Positions 21,718 to 32,689 of a stretch of 64,000 nucleotides of DNA are shown here, in pieces. The number at the start of each line of letters is the position of its first letter. Position 1 is the stretch's first letter. The notes under the pieces were generated by a model, which was not told where the DNA came from, ran no database searches, and saw nothing but the letters and a program-made list of their open reading frames with translations. Source of the stretch: Ariolimax columbianus (taxonomy: Eukaryota; Mollusca; Gastropoda; Stylommatophora; Arionidae); the NCBI GenBank assembly GCA_036924085.1, contig JAVGWX010000011.1, positions 42,163,470-42,227,469 on the forward strand, in the 5' to 3' direction. Position numbers and translations under genes: made by a program.

Positions 21718-24064
21718 TGTTGTTGATGCGCATGTTCACAATGAATAGGTTGACAGTTGAGTGCGCGCTGAAAAGGACGTTTAGGCGCGGGTTGCACTAG
21801 CTTTCTTCACATCCCGAGCGTGCTGATGAAGGTGGACCGGTGTCCTACATGCGGTTGTTCTATGCTTGGCTTCATCTGCATGTCGCTCATTCTACTAGGA
21901 TCACGTCGATCCCTCATCTCGTTAACCAGACTCCCATAAAACAGCCGGTTTCCAGGGACGACCGCGAGAAAGACAAGGTGAGGGATTGTACAGTATATTT
22001 TGCCTGACCATGAATAACATGTCTGATCAGTATATTTAGCCTGACCATGAATAACATGTCTGATCAGTATATTTTGCCTGACCATGAATAACATGTCTGA
22101 TCAGTATATTTTGCCTGACCATGAATAACATGTATGATCAGTATATTTTGCCTGACCATGAATAACATGTCTGATCAGTATATTTTGCCTGACCATGAAT
22201 AACATGTCTGATCAGTATATTTTGCCTGACCATGAATAACATGTCTGATCAGTATATTTTGCCTGACCATGAATAACATGTCTGATCAGTACATTTTGCC
22301 TGACCATGAATAACATGTCTGATCAGTATATTTTGCCTGACCATGAATAACATGTCTGATCAGTATATTTTGCCTGACCATGAATAACATATCTGATCAG
22401 TATATTTAGCCTGACCATGAATAACATGTATGATCAGTATATTTTGCCTGACCATGAATAACATGTCTGATCAGCATATTTTGCCTGACCAGTAATAACA
22501 TGTCTGATCAGTATATTTTGCCTGACCATGAATAACATGTCTGATCAGTATATTTTGCCTGACCATGAATAACATGTCTGATCAGTATGTTTTTTTTGGC
22601 CATGAATAAAATGTCTGATTAGTATATTTAGCCTGACCATGAATAACATGTCTGATCAGCATATTTAGCCTGACAATGAATAACATGTCTGATCAGTATA
22701 TTTTGCCTGACCATGAATAACATATCTGATCAGTATATTTAGCCTGACCATGAATAACATGTATGATCAGTATATTTTGCCTGACCATGAATAACATGTC
22801 TGATCAGCATATTTTGCCTGACCAGTAATAACATGTCTGATCAGTATATTTTGCCTGACCATGAATAACATGTCTGATCAGTATATTTTGCCTGACCATG
22901 AATAACATGTCTGATCAGTACATTTTGCCTGACCATGAATAACATGTCTGATCAGTATATTTTGCCTGACCATGAATAACATGTCTGATCAGTATATTTT
23001 GCCTGACCATGAATAACATGTCTGATCAGTATATTTAGCCTGACCATGAATAACATGTATGATCAGTATATTTTGCCTGACCATGAATAACATGTCTGAT
23101 CAGCATATTTTGCCTGACCAGTAATAACATGTCTGATCAGTATATTTTGCCTGACCATGAATAACATGTCTGATCAGTATATTTTGCCTGACCATGAATA
23201 ACATGTCTGATCAGTATGTTTTTTTTGGCCATGAATAAAATGTCTGATTAGTATATTTAGCCTGACCATGAATAACATGTCTGATCAGCATATTTAGCCT
23301 GACAATGAATAACATGTCTGATCAGTATGTTTTGTCTGACCATGAATAACATGTCTGATCAGTATATTTAACCTGACCATGAATAGCATGTCTGATCAGT
23401 ATATTTAGCCTGACCATGAATAACATGTCTGATCAGTATATTTTGCCTGACCATGAATAACATGTCTGATCAGTATATTTTGCCTGACCATGAATAACAT
23501 GTCTGATAAGTATGTTTTTTTTGGCCACGAATAACATGTCTGATCAGTATATTTAGCCTGACCATGAATAACATGTCTGATCAGCATATTTAGCCTGACC
23601 ATGAATAACATGTCTGATCAGTATGTTTTGCCTGACCATGAATAACATGTCTGATCAGTATATTTTGCCTGACCATGAATAACATGTCTGATCAGTATAT
23701 TTTGCCTGACCATGAATAACATGTCTGATCAGCATATTTTGCCTGACCAGTAATAACATGTCTGATCAGTATATTTTGCCTGACCATGAATAACATGTCT
23801 GATCAGTATATTTTGCCTGACCATGAATAACATGTCTGATCAGTATGTTTTTTTTTGGCCATGAATAACATGTCTGATTAGTATATTTAGCCTGACCATG
23901 AATAACATGTCTGATCAGCATATTTAGCCTGACCATGAATAACATGTCTGATCAGTATGTTTTGTCTGACCATGAATAACATGTCTGATCAGTATATTTT
24001 GCCTGACCATGAATAACATGTCTGATCAGTATATTTTGCCTGTCGAGATGTAGCCTTCCTTCCC
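21718..24064 (-). mobile_element. ABR copy C, expanded (37-bp unit x ~55)
   Basis: The leader at 21718-21990 matches copies A, B and D (CACAATGAATAGGTTGACAG, GCGCGCTGAAAAGGACGTTT, ATCCCGAGCGTGCTGATGAA, CATCTCGTTAACCAGAC). From about 21995 to 24040 runs the 37-bp unit, with GATCAGTATATTTTGCCTGA followed by CCATGAATAACATGTCT, about 55 times. Variants (a GTTTTTTTTGGCC form near 22585, 23215, 23513 and 23845; a GACCAGTAATAAC form) recur in blocks, showing that multi-unit segments were duplicated. The end reads CCTTCCTTCCC. Flanks GTGTCAAA (21710-21717) and GTGTCTCAAA (24065-24074) may be a target duplication with a small indel. Confidence 0.85.
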
Positions 24065-24142
24065 GTGTCTCAAACTTAGCACTTCGTGTCACGAATTTTA
24101 CACCCTACTTGGGACGCTGCAAACAGCTGTAATTCGTCTGCT

Positions 24143-24232
24143 GCAAAAGGACGTCCCAAAAAATGACGTCACCAAAATGACGTCCACAAAATGACGTCCG
24201 CAAAATTACGTCCGCAAAATGACGCCCACTGA
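24143..24232 (+). repeat. 14-bp tandem repeat, about 6 units
   Basis: Units AAAATGACGTCCGC with CAC or CC variants lie between ABR copy C and the DDE transposon. TGACGTC resembles a CRE core, but a tandem repeat of it outside any promoter context is not evidence of regulation. Confidence 0.8.
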
Positions 24233-24259
24233 TGAAGAAAAAGAATTTCTTCGATGATA

Positions 24260-24955
24260 CAAACATTATTGCGCGAAACCCCTAATTAAGAAGTTTCCAA
24301 ACAAAGGATGTAATTTTCCGCGGACTGATATATTTTGTAAAAGGTAGATCAAACTAGCACTGTTGAGCGCCATAAAGGCCCTGGTCGATCCCACATTGCG
24401 CTCACCGATGACAATTTCAATGTCGTTATCGAGCTAGTACAGAGTCATGAAGGATCCCAGCAAACAAATATTTCCCAACGTCAAATTGCTCGTCAGATGA
24501 GACGCTTCTCAAAGATCCCTGGGCAAAGTAATGAAGAATTACGTTTAAATGTTTTTAAGACACATTGGACGACCGAGTTGACTGAACGCAACAGAGAGTG
24601 ACGGCTTTCCATGTTTCAAGATCTTTTGTATCGCTTCCCAGAGCATAAAGTGAGTGTCATATTTTTTGTGGAGAAAAATATTTTACTTTTGGTCTATCTA
24701 CCAATAGAGAGAGCAGAGCGATTAAGTGCGTACACAACTTATCAACAGAAAAATAAAAAATTTCTACAAATTTTTCGCTGTTAGCAAAACCAGTTCATCA
24801 AAACAGTAATGGCCTATGTTGGTGTGTCCCATATATGGGCCACCCTGGAATTAATTTTGTTTAACCTGGTATCAAGATGAGCGGTTGTTACTAACGCAAC
24901 GAATTGTTCATGAAGTGCATTGTTTCTGACAATCGGAAAATGTTATAATATGTCA
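24260..24955 (+). mobile_element. Tc1/pogo-like DDE transposase remnant, N-terminal and central part
   Basis: One plus frame reads KVDQTSTVERHKGPGRSHIA, then DDNFNVVIELVQSHEGSQ, then ISQRQIARQM, ELRLNVFKTHWTTELTERN, a stop, then SMFQDLLYRFPEHKVSVIFF. This is the HTH plus catalytic-core start of the DDE_3-type transposases common in invertebrates (family position ...F.TDEK.F). Here that motif reads FVEKN, so the first catalytic Asp is gone. Later, PVHQNSNGLCWCVPYMGH and PGIKMSG continue the core. The gene resumes at 26185 after other insertions. Confidence 0.75.
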
Positions 24956-25536
24956 TCGTCTGAAAGTTATTTTCTGAAGGAAGTCAGACAGAAAATGGTT
25001 ATGGCAATGCAGAGGTTGAATAAAATGAGATGCGTATGGTATGGTATAACTCTAATAAAAGGACGAACATACAAATCCTGCCAACTTGCATCTTCCCTGT
25101 GGTAATGTACGAATGTGAAACGTGAACCACTACACAAACCCACACTTAATAAAAGGATTGAATCTTTTAAAACTAAACTTCTACAGGAGAGTGCTAAAAA
25201 TACCATGGAAAGCGAATAAGGACAAATGTGGATACCCTGCAAGAACTGAATATCGAGGAAAATTGGAAAGTAAACATTATCTTGCCCAGACAGCTGAAAT
25301 ATTTTGGCCACATTAAGCGCCATTATGGCCTGGAGAGAACGGTACTGGAGGGTATGGTGACTGGACAGCGGGACATAGACAGACCGAGAAGATGATGGAC
25401 ACAAGGCATCACGGAGGTCATGAAGATGACAGTGACAGAGGCAGGAGTTCTAGCTAGAGATCGAGTCTTACAGATCGGCTGTTCTGAGAGCGACGATCTG
25501 CAAAGGACATGTCGCATGATCATGATGATGATGAGT
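24956..25536 (+). mobile_element. LINE C-terminal fragment with (GAT)n tail
   Basis: Reads MVMAMQRLNKMRCVWYGITL, then KGRTYKSCQLASSLW, then frame-shifted PWKANKDKCGYPARTEYRGK, a FGHIKRHYGLERTVLEGM-like stretch and ATICKGHVA. It ends TGATCATGATGATGATGA. This is the LINE post-RT region and 3' tail. It sits inside the DDE transposon. Confidence 0.7.
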
Positions 25537-25689
25537 AATGAAGGAACGCCTGCACGTCGTGCTAGATATACATCATCATCAGGTGCCCTGTCGGTTGGCG
25601 TTGGTGATCATGAACCTGCATCCGCTTCTATCACCCGTGTCGTTTACCACTATGTTGTTGATTGTTGTCCGTGCTATTCTCTCAAGCTG

Positions 25690-26184
25690 TGCAACATTTT
25701 CTCTGCCTTCCTATGTCTCTTTTACCTGATATGTTTCCTGCTAGAGTTACAGTTAAGCAAATCATGTAAGAAATTTCTAGATTCTCTATCTCGTCTCGTC
25801 TCGTCTTCCCAGTAAAAAAGGTTGTTGCATGGCAAACATTGTCAGTACATAATGAACCATCGTACTCTATCCATTGTGAGCGTTTGGTTTCAATGAAAAC
25901 CATTCCCGTCCACTTGCCAGTATTATCTGGTCATCGCATATTAGGGTAAACTCTCCTTCTCTTGTCAGGAACTGCCTATAGGGATACAACATTGGGTAAA
26001 TCCCGAGAACGTATCACATGGCCGTGCCAGCAGAACTTTCGTGATCTGACAATTGAAAGAAGGTCCAGAAACGATCCGATAGACTGTTGGGCAGTATTGC
26101 GCTCATTGACATTTATGACGTGATCTCTGTATGACATTCCAAGGATCTTTCAGAATGTCTTCATCTCCTTGTCCTAGGTTTTCG
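25690..26184 (-). mobile_element. LINE C-terminal fragment, antisense, inside the DDE transposon
   Basis: Read leftwards from 26150: LGMSYRDHVINVNERNTAQQ, then SIGSFLDLLSIVRSRKFCWH, GHVIRSRDLP, then GKWTGMVFIETKRSQWIEYD and ATTFFTGKTRRDE. This is a LINE C-terminus (ILG..Y.D...N..V......IG....LL..V..RKL.W.GHV.RS). Several stops. Confidence 0.7.
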
Positions 26185-26261
26185 ATTCAATGCTTTATTT
26201 AATGTACATTTATTGAACTCAATTTGCGGCCACCAAATAGTCCACATTTGAACCCCGTGAA
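26185..26261 (+). mobile_element. DDE transposase remnant, third catalytic block
   Basis: AATTTGCGGCCACCAAATAG and the following bases translate NLRPPNSPHLNPVN, the (W)PPNSPDLNPVDY block of the family with Asp changed to His. The next bases are the end of ABR copy E. The gene continues after it with GIWCVLQKKV. Confidence 0.75.
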
Positions 26262-26597
26262 TGGGGAACTGAGCGTTAGTCCGGTCCGGATCAACGTAGT
26301 GACCAGGACGTTGCGTTAGGGTCAGGTTCAATACACTAACCATGACCACTATCTCTCTTCCATGCAGCGTCCCATGGAAACAGGCTGTTTTCAAAGTGAG
26401 ATGTAGATCAACTTGATCTCTGTAGTACTGAGTGTCTGGCATATGAAGCTAAGCACTGCACAACCGCTTAGAGGACCGCGGTCCACCTTCATTTGCACGC
26501 TTGGGAAGCGAAGAAAGCTTCTACAACCGGCAACTTAACGCACTTTTCAGGGCGCAGAAATGAGTGTATTCAAAAACAAAAACAACAATAACCCACA
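26262..26597 (+). mobile_element. ABR copy E, opposite orientation, array reduced to about one unit
   Basis: Sense on plus: starts GGGGAACTGAGCGTTAGTCC, one 37-bp unit remnant (GACCAGGACGTTGCGTTAGG), then the leader in complement to copies A-D (ATGGAAACAGGCTGTTTTC, GAAGCTAAGCACTGCACAA, GACCGCGGTCCACCTTCATT, CAACCGGCAACTTAACGCAC, TTTTCAGGGCGCAGAAATGA), ending in an AAAACAAAAACAACAATAA tail. It interrupts the transposase between NPV and GIW. AACCC occurs at both junctions, but a full target duplication is not clear. Confidence 0.75.
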
Positions 26598-26790
26598 GCC
26601 TGTGGGATTTGGTGTGTGTTGCAGAAGAAAGTCAAACGAAAGAAAATTGGCAACATGGATGAGCTAGCAGAGCGGATAAAGCCGGCATGGGATGAGCTAG
26701 AACAACGCACAATTGACAAGTCAGACTTACCTTACTTCACGCATGCGTTGAAGCTGACCGATGACATTTAATGCACCAACTGCAATAGGC
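26598..26790 (+). mobile_element. DDE transposase remnant, C-terminal part
   Basis: Reads GIWCVLQKKVKRKKIGNMDE, then LAERIKPAWDELEQRTIDKS, the DDE_3-family C-terminal segment (..VW..LQ..VY...I.D.DEL..RI..AWDELDQ..ID). Completes the transposon started at 24260. Confidence 0.75.
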
Positions 26791-27639
26791 AAAATGTAGA
26801 AAACCATATTTTCTCACCATAATCGCAAAATTTCATAATAATCGGATAATTTCTATAGGAGCTTACAACAAATATTTACGGATCATAGATCTCGCTGTCT
26901 GACCATGTATGTTTCCTTGGATTATTTGTTAATGTTCTACAAATTGAATAGCAATAAAAATCCGGGTCGCAGTGAATTGAGTGAAGTGTTCTAGTCAAAA
27001 AGTAATTATGACATAAATAAACTACTTAGAAGAGATCAGTCTCATCTTTCAGTTTCTAACAGGACACACTAGTGCCACTTGAGAACCACATCAATCCCCA
27101 GCAATTGCTTTGTGCAGACGTTGCTCTCAACGATGAAACAGTCGAATAACTAATCACCGAGTGCAAGCCTTTTGAGTACACGAGGACAAGATTCTTAGAA
27201 GTAATGTCGACAATTGTCAAACACACTTTAGGGAGCAGCGAAACAATTGAGGAAAGCATGTATCTATATAAGAATGGTATTGGGCTACCAAGAGCAGGCT
27301 TGTTCAGCAGCTATGATAACAACAAACAACAATAGCAAAAGAAAATGTTGATGGATTTTGAACTTGAAAAAAGAGATTTATTTGAAACATTCACAACTAA
27401 TTACGAAACTAACTCAATTGAAGCACAATTCCACGTTTGATACAATAAAGTACACCTCCTTCTGGATGTGGGGGAGATGAAATATTTCCGACTGAGTAAA
27501 AAGCCCCTACTTGAAGGAAAACTGGCCAGATGTAATCAGAGTACTGATTTTAGATACTTTAAATCTAAGTAATTTTAAAATTGTCAACACTTCGAAAAGA
27601 TTATACGTTCTTACACTGACAAATTCTTGTTTTTCTACG
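26791..27639. other. Unassigned; possible transposon 3' end and very weak LINE trace
   Basis: 26800-26990 may include the DDE element's 3' flank. 27050-27260 has a broken plus frame that vaguely resembles a LINE C-terminal zinc-knuckle region, but the Cys/His pattern is not visible. I make no call. Confidence 0.3.
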
Positions 27640-27990
27640 ACCAGTTGATGTTCTCATACTAGCCCAGTGAGGTTCACAAAGGAGACTGTGCGTTTCAAGT
27701 CAATGCCGGTCTCCACAGTTTTTCGAGCATGGTCGCTCCACTGGGCGAGACCGCCCAGTATGTCAGTCCTGTAGGATATATTCTGGTGTTTACTTGGGTG
27801 TTCCGCAGTCGTAAGAGGTAGTGTCTTTTAGATCCATTCCGTAGAACTGGGCCTTGACTCTATAACTGGATGAGAGTCAATCGCGGCGTCGAGAGACCTA
27901 ATGTCTCGTTCTGAGTCTGAAAATTTGTGTCTGCTCATCTCCGCTAAATATGTATATTCTGTCATTTTCTGACAAATGTATCAACATTCA
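27640..27990 (-). mobile_element. LINE C-terminal fragment (zinc-knuckle region)
   Basis: Minus strand: YRVKAQFYGMDLKDTTSYDC, then GTPK, a stop, then TPEYILQD. This matches the better-preserved copy at 45770-46070 (CRLKAHLHKISLRDTATCDC, then QTPKHIQTY). Both share CAGTGAGGTTCAC, TTTCGAGCAT and GGCCTTGACTCT-like plus-strand segments. It is the RNase H-bearing LINE type's C-terminal knuckle. Confidence 0.65.
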
Positions 27991-28204
27991 AAACCATTGG
28001 CTACTGAATTATTAGCCACACGAACCTTCTATGCAGCTCTAACTGACGACGTGCTGGGGAGGAATAGCTATTTGTGAATGATAACCAGAAGCCATGCGAA
28101 CAAGTGTAAGCCATAAACATCAAGTCAAGTGGTTTAACACTACAGATAAACTAGTTTAACATTTTATGAACGACTAAATATTTTGAGAAGACAAATATCT
28201 AACT

Positions 28205-28490
28205 TCAAATTTGATATTCAAAACTAGAAAATGGCTTTGTTCTACAAGCTAAGGAAATATTTCGTTTCTTGATGAAGTCTCTAGTGTAGAGGAGTTGCGA
28301 AAACTTTCCATCGCGGATCCCGCCATTCGCACATGACAAACACCTTCCAAGTGTGAAGAAGCAATCTGTCTTTGATGGAAAGAAGGAATGAGGGCTGTTG
28401 AATCGATACCTCAAATATCACAGGTCTCGCTATTCGCGTAGGGCAAACACCTGCCAGGAGTGAATGGGACATCTGTATTTGAAAGAAAGG
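28205..28490 (-). repeat. ~107-bp direct duplication
   Basis: CAAACACC recurs at 28337 and 28444, with surrounding GCxATTCGC and CTGT.TTTGA.GAAAG shared. Two diverged copies lie next to the GACA/GATA microsatellite. No family recognised. Confidence 0.55.
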
Positions 28491-28494
28491 AAGA

Positions 28495-28874
<380 letters not shown>

Positions 28875-29607
28875 CATTTCTAGGAATTGTTGGAAGACGA
28901 AATCGGCAATGAGTATCAGTATTCTTAAACGCAGATTGGATTACTGTAAAAGACATGTTCGTAGTTGCTTGCAACGTTTATATCTCAGAGAGTAAGAAGA
29001 AGAGAAAGGGAACTTCGGGAGTGTGGGATTGGGATGTTCCGTTCAGAAAGGGAGAGAGATAGAGAGAGAGAGAGAGAGAGTGATGGTGAGAGAAAAAGGA
29101 ATGAAGACACAAACTGAATGTTAATTTCTATTTATCCGAAGTGTTTCTCCTTGTACCCCGTCCTTCCCTCTCTCTTGTGGCCTTTGTGCGGGCCGACTTA
29201 GCAAATGCACTTTGTGTGCTCCTGTCGTTGTAAGCTTCGAAAGCAATATGTGTTTTATGATGCGTTGCTGGCTCCATACAGAACTCTCCTTAGTCGCTAT
29301 TCGCGACATGCTAAGGCGAAGTGTCCCTGCAACTCATGTCCTTGTTTTACGGCCACGTAATCCAGACTGGAGCGACTGAGCGTGAAAGTCAGCTTGTTTC
29401 CCACGTAAAAGGTACTGGGCTGGATCTCCGTTATCAGCTACCTCCAATGACTGGAGCTTACCTGGTCTGTTGTTATACACGGAAAACCAGCGAGTTAGGA
29501 GGCTGCCAACTCTCTTCTCATTTAAAGCTAAGTCGGAGTACAATGAGCCATGCAACTCTTCATCACCGACGGCAGTGATTGCTATGGTATTACATTCAAT
29601 CCACATT
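28875..29607. other. Unassigned stretch with a short (GA)n
   Basis: (AG)n occurs at 29053-29081. Open frames of 85-90 residues at 29321-29606 on both strands have no motif I recognise. Confidence 0.4.
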
Positions 29608-29618
29608 AGTGTTGATAT

Positions 29619-30012
29619 TTTCTTCTTCTTCTTCGTTTGTTCTCAATTTCCCGCTACCAAGCCCCGAAAAAAGCTTTGCAAGTAGTGGAATGTAGTCCAC
29701 AGAACGGAATGCGTTGTGTCGTGGTTTACAGTTTGACTGCGATATTTGCACCTTCGGTCCAACACATCCGACTTCAGCAATCATTATTGAGTACCGGGTT
29801 GCCCTCCCTCTTTGATCCCTTCTACTTAGCCAGTCTGCTCTGTTGCAGCTTGTTATCCAGGATCAACACGTGGAGATCTGGGAGGGTCTTGGCAGCTCTG
29901 GTTCGCTGGTCCTGACGCTAGCAGTCAGCTATGGGTCGCTGGCCCTGACGCTAGCAGTCAGCTATGGACAGCTGACCGCTGCAGTTTATGCGCCGCTCAG
30001 CGTCCTGAACCC
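29619..30012 (-). mobile_element. SINE-A with internal 38-bp duplication and 11-bp target duplication
   Basis: AGTGTTGATAT flanks exactly (29608-29618, 30013-30023). The 3' tail is GAAGAAGAAGAAAA on the minus strand. The copy is about 394 bp because a 38-bp segment around CGCTGGCCCTGACGCTAGCA is duplicated (29900-29975). Confidence 0.92.
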
Positions 30013-30167
30013 AGTGTTGATATAAATACTGACGTCATCTTTTCACACAATCTGCATAGGAACGATTCCTGGAATTTTCTGGCATTTCACTGTCATCAAC
30101 TTGCCTGACGTAATTATAGTGGGTCAACGCTGAAGTGGTCTATATTGACCTTAGTGCAGCATATGAC

Positions 30168-30531
30168 TTAGCTTGGCTTCGTTCGTTCTCAATCTCCCGC
30201 TACCAAACCCTGAAAGGGCTTAAGTAGCAAAATGTAGTCCAGAGAACAGAATGCTTTGTGTTGTAGTTTACAGCTTGACTGCGATATTTGCATCTTTCGG
30301 CAAACACATCCGACTTCAGCAAGCATTTTTTGAGTACCGTGTTAGCATTCCCTCTTCGATCCCTTCTTCTTAGCCAGTCTGTTGCAGCCTGTTATCCAGG
30401 ATCACCGCGTGGAGATGTAGAAGGGTCTTGGCAGCTCTGGTTCGCAGGCCCTGACGCTAGCAGTCAGCTATGGATCGCTGGCCCTTACGCTAGCAGCCAG
30501 CTTTAGGTCGCTGACCACTGCAGCTCATGCG
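30168..30531 (-). mobile_element. SINE-A inserted in the LINE RT, 18-bp target duplication
   Basis: CTTAGTGCAGCATATGAC occurs exactly on both sides (30150-30167 and 30532-30549). The duplicated bases encode LSAAYD of the LINE RT, so the empty site is directly legible. On minus the SINE ends GAACGAACGAAGCCAAGC and lacks the first few bases of the full 5' end. Confidence 0.97.
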
Positions 30532-31494
30532 CTTAGTGCAGCATATGACACCATAAACCATCGGAGACTACAATCAAAACTATACACCATAACAAAAGAC
30601 TGGCGCCTGACCAATATCACCAAATGCCTCATGCAGAACAGACGATTCTATGTCACTTTGGGGGAAAAAGACAGCAGATAGCAAAACCAAAACAATTGCC
30701 TGGCACAAGGAAGTGTCCTAGTACCCATGCTACATAACATATATACTAATGACCAACAAATGGAAACAGACATAAGAAAATTCATCTACGCTGACGACAC
30801 AGCAGTTGCTGCCCAGGGAAATATGTTTGAGGAAGTTGAAAACAAACTGTCAAGTTCTCTCAATACCCTTGCAGAATACTACTACGAGAATCATGTTAAA
30901 CCAAATCCCAGTAAATCCAAGGTATATGCTTGCCAACTCAGAAACAGAAAGGAAAACCGAAAACTTCAGATGAGGTGGGAAGATCAGGAGCTTGAACACT
31001 GCACGGCTCCCACATTTTTGGTGTAAAATTGAACCGCTTATTGTCCTACATGACGCACTGCCAGGAAACAAAGCGTAAGATACACACAAGAAATAATATC
31101 ATCCGAAAACTGAACAGCACAACATGAGAGCACAGCTATCAGAACTCCGGACATCGACCTTTGGCCTGCTTTTCCGCAGGTTAATACGTTGCACCAGTCT
31201 GGTAAAAAGTCTACTTATGCTAAACTAGTTGGCACAGCAATAAATTAGACGAGTCGGAAAGTATCAGTGTGTCTAAGATCCATCTCAAGGATAAAATATA
31301 TCCCATAATTGGTAAAACACTACCCGAGATTCGAAGAAGCGTCGCAGCAAAAATCATATATAAAAAACAGCAGCACGACCTATGGCACCCAATGTTTAGA
31401 TAACAGACAAAATGCACAAGACTCAAATCCAGACACACTAACATAAAATGAACAAAACCGATACAAACAAGCTTTGAGAGCCGCGGTATAAAGA

Positions 31495-31640
31495 GATGGC
31501 TCGATCTGGTGCAGGCCCCAGAGTTGGCACGAATTGATGCAGGCCCCAGAGATGGCACGAATTGATGCAGGCCCCAGATATGGCACGAATTGATGCAGGT
31601 CCCAGATATGGCACTATTTGATGCAGGCCCCAGAGATGGA
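31495..31640 (+). repeat. 28-bp tandem repeat, 5 units, within the LINE
   Basis: The unit combines GATGGCACGAATTGATGCAG with GCCCCAGA. It lies in the degraded segment between RT and the C-terminal knuckle of the LINE. Low divergence implies expansion after the LINE died. Confidence 0.9.
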
Positions 31641-31647
31641 ACTTCGG

Positions 31648-31827
31648 GTCCTGCCGAAAAATGGATGTCGGAACGAAAGGTGCAAATATGACAGTCAAAC
31701 TGTAAACTAGCGACACAGCGCATTCCGTTCGCAGGATTGCATCCTGCTACTAGTAAGGCCCTTTTCAGGGTTTCGTAGCGGAAGATTGAGAACGAACGGA
31801 GACGAAGAAAAAGAAGAAGACGAAGAA
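31648..31827 (+). mobile_element. SINE-A, 5'-truncated, with 10-bp target duplication
   Basis: GGAACTTCGG at 31638-31647 and 31828-31837 flanks the last 180 bp of SINE-A (GAACGAAAGGTGCAAATATG ... TTGAGAACGAACGGAGACGA), ending in an AAGAAGAAGACGAAGAA tail. 5' truncation plus tail plus duplication are hallmarks of target-primed insertion. Confidence 0.92.
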
Positions 31828-32220
31828 GGAACTTCGGAAACAACTTGCCCCCGGACATCTACTATACACAAGATGAAAGTCGCTGAACAGACTTCGAGCT
31901 GGTGTATCACGGTACAGGAGGAACATGAAGAGAACGGGATACTTAAAAGATGATACATGTGATTGTAGCGCAATACAGGATCCAGACCACCTGATGACCT
32001 GCCCCAACCTCCAGGAAATATGCAATAGGTGCGAAGTGCTGGAGGCAAATGACAAGGCAATCCATGTCGGTGAATACTGGATGCATGCTGTATGATGTGG
32101 TGCTTAGATACGGAGAAGTAAGAAACGCTGGAGTTAAATGGGCAATGTCCAAATGGAAAGAAGCAGACGCATCACCTGAAATGCCTAGGTAAGGGCCCAA
32201 GAGGGACGGCGAAAGAGAGT

Positions 32221-32610
32221 CAGACCTAAGACAACTAGGCGAAGGCGAGGATGACCTAAGATAACTTTGCCAAGGAGAAGCTGACCTAAGACAACTAGGC
32301 GAAGGCGAGGCTGACCTAAGATAACTTTGCCAAGGAGAAGCTGACCTAAGACAACATGGCGAAGGCGAGACTGACCTAAGACAACTTGGCGAAGGACAGG
32401 CTGACCTAAGATAACTTTAAGAAGGAGAAGCTGACCTAAGACAAATTGGCGAAGGGAGGCTGACCTAAGATAACTTTGCCAAGGAGAAGCTGACCTAAAA
32501 CAAATAGGCGAAGCAAATGCTGACCTAAGACAACTTGGCGAAGGAGAGGCTGACCTAAGACAACTTGGCGAAAGAGAGGCTGACTTAAGACAACTTGGCG
32601 AAGTACCGTA
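32221..32610 (+). repeat. 30-bp minisatellite, 13 units
   Basis: The unit combines CTGACCTAAGACAACTTGGC with GAAGGAGAGG. Even and odd units differ (ATAACTTTGCC vs ACAACTTGGC), giving partial 60-bp dimers in the left half. The repeat starts directly after the C-terminus of the preceding LINE. A decapeptide frame (DLRQLGEGEA) is open for parts of it, but stops occur in alternate units, so I call it non-coding. Confidence 0.9.
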
Positions 32611-32689
32611 GATGCCGAAATAAAAATCATGAATCAGAGGTGTGGCATTGCACGAAGGATGTCTGCACACCAAGTGAAGTGGAGGGAGT

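Larger units (their letters stand above)
30080..32200 (+). mobile_element. LINE with RT domain, split by two SINE-A copies and a 28-bp array
   Basis: The RT block A is at 30125-30167 (AEVVYIDLSAAYD). It is interrupted by SINE-A and resumes at 30533 with LSAAYDTINHRRLQSKLYTI. Next come MQNRRFYVTLGEKD, AQGSVLVPMLHNIYTND, then at 30727-31026 RKFIYADDTAVAAQGNMFEE with the catalytic YADD, and VKPNPSKSKVYACQLRNRKE. Degraded thumb follows. At 31830-32110 LVYHGTGGTMKRTGYLKDDT, CDCSAIQDPDHLMTCPNLQE and ANDKAIHVGEYW give the C-terminal knuckle (C-x-C ... H-x4-C). Stops occur throughout. The RT is unlike the LINE at 33 kb, so this is a separate family. Confidence 0.85.

Noticed and set aside
15810..24064. 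Arrays of regular direct repeats considered as CRISPR-like
   Set aside because: Repeats are contiguous without unique spacers, and the DNA is clearly from an animal. CRISPR does not apply.
24143..24232. Cluster of TGACGTC words as CREB-type regulatory sites
   Set aside because: They are a 14-bp tandem repeat with no promoter or gene nearby.
24967..25404. 145-residue minus-strand open frame
   Set aside because: It is antisense to a LINE C-terminal fragment with clear plus-strand motifs, so a shadow frame.
29334..29606. 90-residue minus-strand frame as a possible host exon
   Set aside because: No motif, no splice-site pattern I could defend, and the plus strand is equally open. Left as unassigned.
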